Shown: positions 8,695 to 17,500 of the stretch, piece by piece
Layout of the letters: each line of letters opens with the position of its first letter
Numbering within the stretch: the stretch's first letter is position 1
NCBI RefSeq assembly: GCF_026153455.1
Contig: NZ_CP110629.1
Span: forward strand, 1,054,001-1,118,000
From: Marinimicrobium sp. C6131
GTDB taxonomy: Bacteria; Pseudomonadota; Gammaproteobacteria; Pseudomonadales; Cellvibrionaceae
Reading direction: 5' to 3'
DNA length: 64,000 nucleotides
Translations under genes and position numbers: made by a program
Notes under the pieces: generated by a model
Database searches by the model: none
The model's input: only the letters and a program-made list of their open reading frames with translations
What the model was told of the DNA's origin: nothing

Positions 8695-9738
8695 AGGATT
8701 CCTCTTTGATGGTGTTTGCAATGCTGAATGGTCGGCGTCGACCGGTGACTGTTTGACGGCCTGGGGATGTTGTTTCGACGTGGGTGTCGGTGGATGACGG
8801 CCTTCGGCCTTATGCCACCCTACGGGACTTGAGCCGATAGAATCGCTATCCTGGGGTTGTGAACTCTCCCCGGCACCCTCGGGATTAGACGTGTCCATTG
8901 CAGGTTGGGCGGGCCAATGGGGTGTGGTTAATAATTGAACGGATCGTTCGCCCGTCAGCCAAGGTTTCAATGGCTCGTGCCGGCTCAAATCCACCGATTG
9001 AAGCACAAGCACCGCCTCGGTACCCAGGGTCTGTTCCAGGCGATCGAGAAACGTCGCAATATCATCGGCACGAGGCGGGGTAGGGAGGGCGGACCACAAC
9101 AACTGGCCGCGACCGTCCCGGGCATAGAGTTGATAACCGCGCAGTGGCTTACCGTCATAGTCGCCCCGAATCGAGCGAATCCCCCCGGTCAACACCTTCC
9201 GCCGCCCGGCCTCCACCGCACGCTCGGCCAGCACCTTATCCAGCACCTCACGGGAAGGCCCGTCAGCGACGCTCAACCCCCACCGCTCCATATACCGCCC
9301 GGCACTGCGCCCGGTAACCTCAATCCCCCGGTCTTCCAGAAACCCGCTTACAGCCCGAAGACTCCAGAGTTCACTCCCATTGCCCGGCGTAGGGCGGATA
9401 AGCGCAAAGCGCGCATCCGCCGTTGCAGGACTTGCAGCATCTGCCGCTCCTGAGCTCTCGGCTTCCGAAACCCCTGGGTCTACAACGTTCAACTGAGCCT
9501 CTCCCGCACGCTCGGATCCAGGACGATCAGACGCTTCACGCCCTTTACGCCCCCGAGCCTTCGTCTCCACCGCCGCCCAACCCCCGGCCACAAACCGCTT
9601 GTAAGCGTCCGTAATAGTCGGTCGAGTTAACCCCGTCAACTCACTGATTTCCTTATAAGTTTTCTGCTCAATCCGCAGCCGCACCGCCTGCTTACGCAGC
9701 CGGTTCAAGTCCTCCGGAGAAAGCCGTTTACCACCCAT
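8695..9738 (-). CDS. HTH / degenerate IS630-type transposase-like region, in frame with cysD
   Basis: From ATG 9738 the frame encodes two helix-turn-helix segments: KRLSPEDLNRLRKQAVRL with EISELTGLTRPTITDAYKRF, and LWSLRAVSGFLEDRGIEV with RSAGRYMERWGL. This order is that of IS630-family transposases and their domesticated relatives. A DDE-like part follows (GKPLRGYQLYARDGRGQLLW to LLTTPHW), but where IS630 has LILDG this protein has LVLQS, so the catalytic Asp seems lost. A proline/serine-rich linker then runs, without a stop, into cysD. Two GGCGGAT-family repeat units (9387-9426 and 8788-8825) are translated in frame within it. It could be a regulator gene that lost its stop, or a real HTH-CysD fusion; cysD keeps its own start. 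Confidence 0.6.
8788..8825. repeat. GGTGGATGACGG-type palindromic repeat inside coding frame
   Basis: The unit GGTGGATGACGGCCTTCGG to CCTTATGCCACCCTACGGG lies in the linker between the HTH region and cysD and is translated there as PVGWHKAEGRHPP. Confidence 0.8.
9387..9426. repeat. GGCGGAT-family palindromic repeat inside coding frame
   Basis: A canonical unit (GCGTAGGGCGGATAAG to GCATCCGCCG) lies within the HTH region and is translated on the minus strand as ATADARFALIRPTPG, without breaking the frame. Confidence 0.85.
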
Positions 9739-9817
9739 AACCCAACCATCAGTGATCAGAAAACACCCAGATTACCCAACAATCACGCCAATGTAAAACA
9801 TTTAGTGTCCTGAAAAT

Positions 9818-9872
9818 CAAAGGGGTCAGAGTCGTTTGATTTACTTGGTATCAAACGACTCTGACCCCTTTG
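9818..9872. repeat. RAYT-type REP inverted repeat
   Basis: Two perfectly complementary 23-bp arms (9818-9840 and 9850-9872), each containing GGGGTCAGAGTCGTTTGAT or its complement, are separated by nine bases. The same arm occurs around the RAYT gene at 11665, 12409-12473 and 14405. Confidence 0.9.
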
Positions 9873-9921
9873 GTTCTCGGAAGCCCCAAAAAACGTGACC
9901 TAAATCACACAACCCCACCTT

Positions 9922-9939
9922 TGTAGTCAATCTCCTACA
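9922..9939 (+). promoter_or_regulatory. GacA/UvrY-type upstream activating box
   Basis: TGTAGTCAATCTCCTACA is an imperfect 18-bp palindrome that matches 11 of the 14 fixed positions of the known GacA box TGTAAGNNATNNCTTACA. It lies about 35-40 bp before the likely start of the GGA-rich RNA, the arrangement seen for rsmX/Y/Z and csrB promoters. A possible -10 (CTATTT) lies at about 9958-9963. Confidence 0.65.
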
Positions 9940-9967
9940 AAACCCACCCACAATCTCCTATTTCCCG

Positions 9968-10223
9968 CGCCACCGGACCCATGGAGAATACACATCACAG
10001 GGAAGCGAAAGGAAACACGCCCCGCCAGGAACGGCAAAGGAACCTCAGGCAGGACGCCAACAGGACGAGCACTGACATGACGTCACAGGAAGCGGCTCAG
10101 AGGGTAGGGGAATCAGGAAGTGCAGCCCGCCTGCACAGCTCAGGACGAGCAAACGCACGGTCCGTCGCGTCAGGCATCAGACCGTCACCATCAAGGGCCA
10201 GCGCCCCGCGCTGGCCCTTGTCT
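9968..10223 (+). ncRNA. CsrB/RsmZ-family CsrA-sequestering small RNA (predicted)
   Basis: The roughly 250-nt stretch has 12 GGA motifs between 9975 and 10145, many as AGGA or AAGGAA, spaced 8-27 bases apart. Several sit in small hairpin loops, for example GCTC-AGGAC-GAGC at 10138-10150 and GCC-AGGAAC-GGC at 10024-10035. It ends in an 11-bp perfect GC-rich stem (10193-10217, AAGGGCCAGCG/CGCTGGCCCTT) followed by GTCTTAT. A GacA-type box precedes it. CsrB-family RNAs titrate the translational regulator CsrA/RsmA through such motifs. No conserved protein frame covers it. Both ends are estimates. Confidence 0.78.
10193..10223 (+). terminator. Rho-independent terminator of the GGA-rich RNA
   Basis: An 11-bp perfect stem, AAGGGCCAGCG pairing with CGCTGGCCCTT, has a three-base loop and is followed by GTCTTAT, a weak T-tract. 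Confidence 0.65.
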
Positions 10224-10258
10224 TATATGGTGGGACTTACTAAAAACTGAGAACACCA

Positions 10259-11665
10259 ATGGACTACCCAAAATTCCAACACCACGGCGGCGCCGACGGC
10301 GTCACCGGCAGCTGCCACCGCTACATCGCCGGCCCAGACCACGCCGTACTCATAGACTGCGGCCTCTTCCAGGGCCAGGACGCCGACCACATCGACAGCC
10401 TCGAACAACACCAGATCCACTTCGACCTCAGCGCCGTCTTCGCCCTCATCATCACCCACGTCCATATCGACCACATCGGCCGCCTGCCATACCTCATGGC
10501 CGCCGGATTCAAAGGCCCCATCTACTGCTCGGAACCCTCCGCCAAACTGCTCCCGCTGGTCATCGAAGACGCCCTCAAAATCGGCTTCACCCGGGACGCG
10601 CGGCTGATCAACCAATTCCTCGATACCGTCAACCAACAGCTCAAACCGCTTCCATATCGGCAATGGCACACCATACTGGACGACGAGCAACGCAAAATCC
10701 GCATCAAACTCCAGCGCGCTGGCCACATCCTCGGCTCCGCCTACGTTGAAGTCGACCAGCTCGACAAACCCTCCGGGCAAAGCCACCGCACCGTCTTCTC
10801 GGGGGACCTGGGCGCGCCTTACGCGCCGCTGTTGCCGGCACCCAGGTCCCCCTACAAAGCCGACACCCTGATCATCGAAAGCACCTATGGCAATCGCATC
10901 CACGAAAGCCGCAAGGATCGGCGCCTCAAGCTCAAAGCCGCCATTGAACACGCCCTGAAAAACGACGGCACCGTGATCATACCGGCCTTCAGCATCGGCC
11001 GAACCCAGGAGCTGCTCTATGAGCTGGAAGACCTGATCTACCGGGGAGGGGAAACCTGGCAAAAAATGGAAATCATCGTCGACTCACCCCTCGCCGCCAA
11101 ATTCACCCAGGTGTATCGAGAGCTAAAACCCTTCTGGGACGCCGAAGCCCAGAAGCGGCTCAAGGCCGGTCGTCACCCGTTGAGTTTTGACAACCTCTAC
11201 ACCGTCAACAGCCACGAAGAACACCTGCAGACCGTGGACTACCTCGCCAAAACCGGCCGCCCGGCCATCGTCCTGGCCGCGAGCGGCATGGCCGCCGGGG
11301 GCAGGGTGGTGAACTACCTCAAAGCCATGCTGGGAGATGAGCGCCACCAGGTCCTGTTCGTCGGCTACCAGGCCCACGGCACCCCCGGTCGCACCATCCA
11401 GCAATACGGCCCCACCCACGGCTGGGTCGAACTCGACGGCGAGCGCCGCACCATCCGGGCGGGTGTCACCACCATCGGCGGCTACTCAGCCCACGCAGAC
11501 CAGAATGACCTGGTGCATTTTGTAAAACGGATGAAGCAATGGCCCAGCACCATCCGCTTGGTCCACGGCGACCGGGAAGCAAGGGAAACGCTAAAGGAAA
11601 AATACCAGGCACTGGGCGAATCCCGTCACCACCACTTCAACATCCTTCTACCCACCAACGACTAA
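10259..11665 (+). CDS. MBL-fold/beta-CASP RNA-processing nuclease
   Basis: The 468-residue protein has a metallo-beta-lactamase core with HVHIDH (His67, His69, Asp71, His72), GHILGSAYVEV and FSGDLG. It then has a beta-CASP insert (ESTYGNRIHE, IPAFSIGRTQELLYEL, ASGMAAGGRVVNYL) and the final GGYSAHADQNDL and LVHGD motifs. This arrangement is that of YsiH/CPSF73-like exo/endoribonucleases. The start ATG has a weak GAGAACACC site. The gene follows the CsrB-like RNA, though no functional link is shown. Its stop codon touches a RAYT-type REP arm. Confidence 0.93.
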   Translation: MDYPKFQHHGGADGVTGSCHRYIAGPDHAVLIDCGLFQGQDADHIDSLEQHQIHFDLSAVFALIITHVHIDHIGRLPYLMAAGFKGPIYCSEPSAKLLPLVIEDALKIGFTRDARLINQFLDTVNQQLKPLPYRQWHTILDDEQRKIRIKLQRAGHILGSAYVEVDQLDKPSGQSHRTVFSGDLGAPYAPLLPAPRSPYKADTLIIESTYGNRIHESRKDRRLKLKAAIEHALKNDGTVIIPAFSIGRTQELLYELEDLIYRGGETWQKMEIIVDSPLAAKFTQVYRELKPFWDAEAQKRLKAGRHPLSFDNLYTVNSHEEHLQTVDYLAKTGRPAIVLAASGMAAGGRVVNYLKAMLGDERHQVLFVGYQAHGTPGRTIQQYGPTHGWVELDGERRTIRAGVTTIGGYSAHADQNDLVHFVKRMKQWPSTIRLVHGDREARETLKEKYQALGESRHHHFNILLPTND

Positions 11666-11688
11666 TCAAAGGGGTCAGAGTCATTTGA
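11665..11688. repeat. Single RAYT-type REP arm, one mismatch
   Basis: ATCAAAGGGGTCAGAGTCAT and the following TTGA lie 20 bp before the transposase start. They differ from the other arms by A for G in GTCGTTTGA. Confidence 0.85.
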
Positions 11689-11707
11689 ATTTTACAAGGA
11701 GGAAATC

Positions 11708-12430
11708 ATGCCAAGACGGCCACGTCCCTATTTGCCAGGGTACCCGCAACACGTTATTCAACGGGGCAACAACCGAAGCGCTTGTTTCGCAGATGAAAAA
11801 GACTACAAGGTCTATTTAAAGTATTTGCGGGAAGCGGCCGAACAGTGTCAGGTGGCCCTACACGCTTACGTTTTGATGAGCAATCACGTTCACCTGCTGC
11901 TCACGCCCTCAGATGAGTCTGGTGTCGCTCGAATGATGCAAGCTTTGGGGCGACGATATGTGCAGTACTTCAACAAAAGCTACGAACGCACCGGGACGTT
12001 GTGGGAGGGGCGGTACCGATCAACCTTGGTCGACTCCGAAAGTTACTTGCTTGCAGCGTACCGATATATAGAACTCAACCCCGTGCGGGCAGGCATGGTA
12101 GATCACCCATCAGAATACCCTTGGTCGAGCTACGCCCATAATGCTGTGGGGCGTACAGACGCCCGAATTACGCCTCATCCGGGCTATGAAGCGTTGGGTG
12201 CTCACCCGAAAAGGAGGCAAGAGGCTTACCGGGCCCTGTTCGAAGAAATATTGCCGAAATCCGATGTTCAGAAAATAACCGAAGCCACCGAACGAGCTTG
12301 GGTATTGGGCAGTGAACGTTTCAAACGAGACTTCGAGCGACGAACAGGGCGCCCCGCCGCAGCTCGGCCGAAGGGCGGTGACCGCAAATCAGCCGACTGG
12401 AAGAAAACCAAAGGGGTCAGAGTCGTTTGA
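11708..12430 (+). CDS. REP-associated tyrosine transposase (RAYT, Y1 HUH family)
   Basis: The 240-residue protein is related to IS200/IS605 TnpA. It has the HUH motif MSNHVHLLL (His60, His62), the QRGNNRSACF entry motif, a tyrosine-bearing helix RRYVQYFNKSY (one of these is the likely nucleophile), and the hallmark GTLWEGRYRSTLV and YIELNPVRAGMV segments. A strong AAGGAGG site precedes the ATG. RAYTs are single-copy domesticated transposases that act on REP palindromes. Here the gene is bracketed by REP arms (11665-11688 and 12409-12473), and its last codons (KGVRVV and stop) are encoded by the downstream REP itself. No canonical insertion-sequence ends are present. Confidence 0.95.
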   Translation: MPRRPRPYLPGYPQHVIQRGNNRSACFADEKDYKVYLKYLREAAEQCQVALHAYVLMSNHVHLLLTPSDESGVARMMQALGRRYVQYFNKSYERTGTLWEGRYRSTLVDSESYLLAAYRYIELNPVRAGMVDHPSEYPWSSYAHNAVGRTDARITPHPGYEALGAHPKRRQEAYRALFEEILPKSDVQKITEATERAWVLGSERFKRDFERRTGRPAAARPKGGDRKSADWKKTKGVRVV

Positions 12431-12473
12431 TTCTGGCCTGAGAGTAAATAATCAAACGACTCTGACCCCTTTG
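12409..12473. repeat. RAYT-type REP inverted repeat at transposase 3' end
   Basis: Perfect 23-bp arms at 12409-12431 and 12451-12473 are separated by 19 bases. The left arm supplies the RAYT stop codon. Confidence 0.92.
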
Positions 12474-12509
12474 ATCCCCAAAGCCGACAACTTCCCCCAG
12501 ACCGGAAAC

Positions 12510-13148
12510 CTACACACAGATCTCCGTTTCCTCCTGGCTCAACTCTTCCAGCGTCTCGATCGTCCCGTCGGGCGAGACCTGAATCAGATTCTCTCCGCGT
12601 ACCAGACACTGCGAGTCCCACGCCACATGAACGATATAACCCTCGTCGTTCGCCTCAAAGGCCAGCGGCGTCAGTACGCTTAAGTTTGGAGTGTGAGTCA
12701 AATACACAAACAGCTCCGCCTCGGTATCAATGTCGCCAAAAAATTCCAGTAACAGCGCGTCGGAATCAATAACGGTCGCGTCAAAACCGGTTAAAGACAC
12801 CGCATAAACCGGGCAGTACATGGGGCGACACTGAGCACCAAAACCGGTATCAAGAACCGTGGTCTCCTCAAGAATGGCTTTCTGAGTATCATCCAGAGCC
12901 TCATAGGTTGACTCATCAAAGGTCATCAACCGCTCAAATTCATCGCTCCCCAGCCCGGGAATCGCACCCAGACGAATCTCCCAATAGTCCACGGGTTGGG
13001 CGAGATCGAAATCCTCGGCCGAGTACTCCCCGGAGAAGGTGGTTTCCGGAATTGAAAGCGTTTGTCGAGGGTTCTCCGGTGAAGGTTGGTCATCGCCGGA
13101 GCAGGCGACCAGGGACAGGCTGATGGCGAGCAGTAATGTACGAGTCAT
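12510..13148 (-). CDS. Putative lipoprotein of unknown function
   Basis: The 212-residue product begins MTRTLLLAISLSLVACSG, a lipoprotein signal with lipobox LVAC (Cys16 probable). The start at 13148 is preferred because a TAGGGA site lies about eight bases upstream; 13154 is an alternative. The mature part is acidic, with paired cysteines in FGAQCRPMYCPVYAV and near the C terminus, and ends TEICV. I do not recognise the family. It is encoded convergently with the RAYT gene. Confidence 0.75.
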   Translation of the reverse strand: MTRTLLLAISLSLVACSGDDQPSPENPRQTLSIPETTFSGEYSAEDFDLAQPVDYWEIRLGAIPGLGSDEFERLMTFDESTYEALDDTQKAILEETTVLDTGFGAQCRPMYCPVYAVSLTGFDATVIDSDALLLEFFGDIDTEAELFVYLTHTPNLSVLTPLAFEANDEGYIVHVAWDSQCLVRGENLIQVSPDGTIETLEELSQEETEICV

Positions 13149-13402
13149 GGGCATTTCCCTATAGTAGTGAGTGAACACAGGTACACGGGTAGCGTAGCCA
13201 AGGAAAATGTAGGACTGTGTAAGGTTTTGTTCGGAAACTGTGTGCCAGCCGGCTCGCTGGTCTGCTCAGGCCGCAGACGTAAGCCGCCTGAATCACCATG
13301 AACACGACGAGCCCGGGGAGGGCAAGCAGTGGAACTGCAGGGGGCGTGAACGCCTACTCGTGAAACCGAGTAATTGAGAACCGGATACGACAAATGAACC
13401 TG

Positions 13403-14326
13403 CTATTCAAACACCTCGGCTAGCGTCTCGGCATCCAACACACGGTCACTCCAGGCTTCGATTTGCTCGACGGAGGCGTTATTCACCCGCTCCTGAGTCA
13501 CCTCGTCCAGAGTCCCGAAGCGTTTAGTGAGGAATCGGGTTAGCATATTGACAGCCTCTTGGCGACGACCTTCTTCCCGACCTTTTTCAAGACCTTCCTG
13601 TCGACCTTTCTCAAGCCCGATACTGGTAAAGCGCTCTGCAAAACCGGCCATTTCATCACTCTCCCGCTGATATTCTCGCTCATAGTGCTGACGTTCATTA
13701 TCCGTCAGGTCAGTATAAATGTCGACAAAGTCCACGTACTTGCGGCGTCGGTTCCAGTCTGGCTCCAAAGACAGCAGCCCCTGAATGGCTTTGGCATATA
13801 TTTCAACCTTTAATGCCTTAGGCCAGCACATATTAGGCAAGTTCAATCGGGCCACAATGTTGTCGCTATTCTGCCAGAGCTCATAGGGCAGGGCACTTAA
13901 CTCACATTTGACGTACCTGAAGTCCAGATAAGTGTGCTGATCGCTTCCCAGCCGCAACCGCTCAGGAATGTGGCCAGCCTTATTCAGAAAAATGACCACG
14001 GGCACCACTCTATCCGTATCATACAGCTCTGCCAGATCCAGGCAGTAATGCGCAAGACGCCCGATGGAAAATCGGCCAGCGTTCGACTCCTCTTCCAGCA
14101 CAAACAGAAGTGCTTCTCGCTTCCCGTCCGGCCATTCGACCAGCAGTGGCACATCCAGCTCCCGAAACCGGTCACCAAGCCGTTCTTTGAGCTGTTCCTG
14201 CCGTATGGGCACAATTTTAACGCCCGGTCCCAATGCCGCATGCTCCTCCGGCGCGAACAGCTCCAGAGCTTGTCGAGGGTAGTCCAGTATCAGGTTTTTG
14301 AAATTTTGGTCGTGGCTGGCAGGCAT
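13403..14326 (-). CDS. Rpn/YhgA-like PD-(D/E)XK nuclease-fold protein with DUF4351-like tail
   Basis: The 307-residue protein starts MPASHDQNFKNLILDYP, as in YhgA-like/Rpn family proteins. A nuclease-core-like segment follows: DVPLLVEWPDGKREALLFVLEEES, where the E and Q/E-x-E pattern may be the active site. It then has GRLAHYCLDLAELY, an E/G/R-rich hinge (GLEKGRQEGLEKGREEGRRQE) and a C-terminal MLTRFLTKRFGTLDEVTQERV segment resembling DUF4351. Known Rpn proteins promote RecA-independent recombination and are often linked to mobile DNA. ATG 14326 is chosen for its AGGGAG site; the longer frame would read through a REP arm. Confidence 0.8.
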   Translation of the reverse strand: MPASHDQNFKNLILDYPRQALELFAPEEHAALGPGVKIVPIRQEQLKERLGDRFRELDVPLLVEWPDGKREALLFVLEEESNAGRFSIGRLAHYCLDLAELYDTDRVVPVVIFLNKAGHIPERLRLGSDQHTYLDFRYVKCELSALPYELWQNSDNIVARLNLPNMCWPKALKVEIYAKAIQGLLSLEPDWNRRRKYVDFVDIYTDLTDNERQHYEREYQRESDEMAGFAERFTSIGLEKGRQEGLEKGREEGRRQEAVNMLTRFLTKRFGTLDEVTQERVNNASVEQIEAWSDRVLDAETLAEVFE

Positions 14327-14404
14327 GAGCACTCCCTGGCTTTTAAGCTGTATATCCAGACAGTATTGTGTAGGTGACGGGTTGTCAACGCTGTATAGAG
14401 CGCC

Positions 14405-14445
14405 ATCAAACGACTCTGACCCCTTTGATCGACCCCTTTGATCCC
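14405..14445. repeat. RAYT-type REP arm plus partial copy
   Basis: A complete 23-bp arm (14405-14427) is followed by a partial second arm (GACCCCTTTGATC, 14431-14443). Confidence 0.8.
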
Positions 14446-14544
14446 CCAAGCACAAACCGCGTATCATCACCATATTCAACATAATAAAACCGCCTCAGGA
14501 GCCACAGGGCGGCAGGAATCCGTTACCGCTACAGGAGTTCCATC

Positions 14545-17500
14545 ATGGACGCCGTCAAAACGACCCTCATCATCCCGGCCCTGACAATTGCCCTGGCAGC
14601 CTGTGGTGGCGGAGGAGGGGGTGCCGGAGAGAACTCCGGAAACCCCTCCGGCGGCCTCTTGGACACGCTTGACGACATACCGGAAATCCAGTCCTATCGG
14701 CCCGTCTTCCCTGAACCGCGCTATGACGGCATCACAGAACAGGCTTCGCTGACACGGCAGAACAGCTTCTACTTCGTTGAAGCGGTCTACCAGCTTCTGG
14801 ATCCCATATTCGAAGCCGGTACCACGCAGTTTTATATCGATAAGCCCGGAATACTGGATTACCCCTACACCGGCCCCTCGGATTTCCAGTGCATCAGCGG
14901 CAGCCTGGATCACGCCCAGCACGAACGGGATGACCGGATTGTCCAGGTGATAACACTCGATCAGTGTGAGAGCCGCGACCACGGAAAGGCCCATGGCCAG
15001 GTCATCTCGGAGGTATTTATCGATGCCGAAGGGTGGCCCACCCATGCCATCGCCACCTATCGGGACCTCACCCTTGAGGTGGAGGGAGAGCGCTTCAATT
15101 ACTACGGCCAAATCACCACAACACCGGAGCGCCGCCTGTTGGTGGATTACCTGACAATCCGTAATTCCGCACTGGACGCCACCTACCACGCCCGGGACCT
15201 CGAGAGCCTGGACGGTACGCTGACCGGCCCCATTTACCACAGCCACTGGGGTTATGTAGAGATAACCGCCGAGCCGGGCCGGACGTCGCAGACCAGGCTG
15301 GACGGCGCCGGGAACACCAGCCTCGATATGGCGTTTTATCGCGCTTACACCGCCTCCATCCTGGAGTTTTCACTGTCATCCCCCGCCATTGAGGCAGAAT
15401 TTGCGGTGTCAGCCCTTGAAACCTCCGCACCGCTCGACGACCTGTTCCTTTGGCCCTATCGTGACAACCAGGCGCCTCAAGGGCAGGTGGACACGCCGGA
15501 ATTGGTCGAGCCAGGCCATACGATGATCCTGGACGCCTCCGACTTTCGCGATGCGGATGATGACTTCGTCACCTATTCCTGGCGCCACCTGAGCAAACCG
15601 GACGGCTGCAAGGATGCATTGCCAAAAAGTGCGCCGGTAGTTGAACTTCGGGACGCCTGCAGAGGCACACACGAGCTGGAGCTCGTGGTCAGTGACGGAT
15701 TCAATGAGGTTGTTCGGCCTTTCACGGTAACTGTCGCCGGTCCGCTACCCCAGGCAGAGAAGGTTGTGGCGCTGGAGTCCGAGGACGACTCTGAATCACT
15801 GTCGCTGCAAGTCGAAGTGAACAACGCCTCCGAAGCAGGTCCGCTCAGCTATGCCATTGCCTATGGACCACCGGGCGTTGAGGTCAGCTCATCCGGCCTC
15901 GTGACCGGAATCCCGGAGCGCCTGTTTCAGACCAAAGGCGGCAGTGTATACATCGGTATTGAAGTGAGTAACGAGCGCTCCGTGGTACAGGAGTTCACCA
16001 TCAACTACCCCAACCGGGCACTGGAGATCGCCGCCACCAACCGCGGCGGTGCTCCCAATGACCTCTCGCGCGGATGGCAGGACATCAACAATGACGGTAA
16101 TCCGGAACAACTGGTCGATTACAACGATACCTTCGCCATCATCGAAGTGCACGAGGGGGCCACACGATACCGCCACCTGGAAACCAGAGCTTTCTCGACC
16201 GACTTCCTGAGTGATAAAACCGTCATCGACTACAACGCAGACGGCCAGATGGATATAGTGCTGCTGTACCCGGAAAAATATGTCGCCCTGTCTGGCGAGG
16301 ACTTCAGTCTGATTGCCGAAGTGCCCCGGGACTCCAGCATCGCCGAGCAAAGGGTTGCCGAGCTGTTTCCCGACACGCCGGTGCTCTACGGCGATATCGA
16401 TGGCGACGGCGCCGATGATATTCTCCGGCTCCCGTTAACGGGTGCCGTCGAGCAGTTCACCGTCGAACACTACAGTGACGACTCAGAGACCTTGCTACAG
16501 ACTTATACCCTCAATGTCCCTGAGCTGGACGGTGAATACGGGTTTGAAACCCGGTTCGTCAATCTGGATGACGAACCGGGGGACGAGCTCGTCCTGGCCC
16601 CCTACAGATCCGATCAACTCTACCTGCTCAAACGCGCTGGCACGGTGTTCGAGTTGAGCCGGAAGATCACTTACCCGGAGCGGGGCGAACACACGGCTCA
16701 GAACCGGCTTGAAAGCCTGAGCCAATTTACTGAGCACTCCGCCGCCATGATGGGCAGTGCCGACGATGGACAGCTATTCGAATTCAGCCTGCTTGATGAT
16801 CCGGTTCACTACGAGTCCGGCTTTCAGCATTACTCATTGGAGCTCGACGGTGTGAATGGCCTGCGCACGATTCGTAGCGGCCCCAACAGTATCGATGTGA
16901 TCGGCGTTCGCCAGTGGCTGAACGAGCAGGGCGAACCGCAAAGCGAAATGACCCTGAGCACACTCACGGCTGACCTGGAATGGACCGGGCATCAACGATT
17001 TCCCGAATTGCCCACGCCTTACAGCCTGGATGACGTTGTCAGCATCAGTGCGGCGGACGAATCCCGGGATTTCTGGCTATACGTCCATTGGCCACCCAGC
17101 TACAGTGTGATAGACCCGGTATTGGGAGTAAGCATTTTCAGCGCGGAAGCGGTTGCCACTGCGCTCGGGTCAGGCGACCTGGATGGTGATGGACGAGTGG
17201 AGGCCTACGGAATCAGCGACGCTGGACTGTATAGGCTAAATAGCGATACCTATGCGTTTGAGTTGGTGGACGACTCGCTGCCTGAGCGCACCTTTGAGGA
17301 GGAGGGGCCGTTTGTGGCGACGTTTGCTGGCACCAATCCAGCATTGTTTGTACCTTGGGAGTTTCAGTCCAGTGGGCGGAAGCCCCGGCTGGACATCTAC
17401 GAGTACCGCGACAATAACGTGCAGCGCACCGGCACCCTCACATTCGATACCGAACCACTAGACATGGGCCACGCACAACAGGATGTAACCGGCGATGGTA

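Noticed and set aside
9981..10250. Small protein gene between the HTH/cysD region and the MBL nuclease
   Set aside because: The stretch is better explained as a GGA-rich regulatory RNA with a terminator; the frame has no ribosome site or family resemblance.
11708..12430. Active IS200/IS605 element
   Set aside because: No second ORF (TnpB) and no IS left/right ends; the protein and its REP context fit a RAYT.
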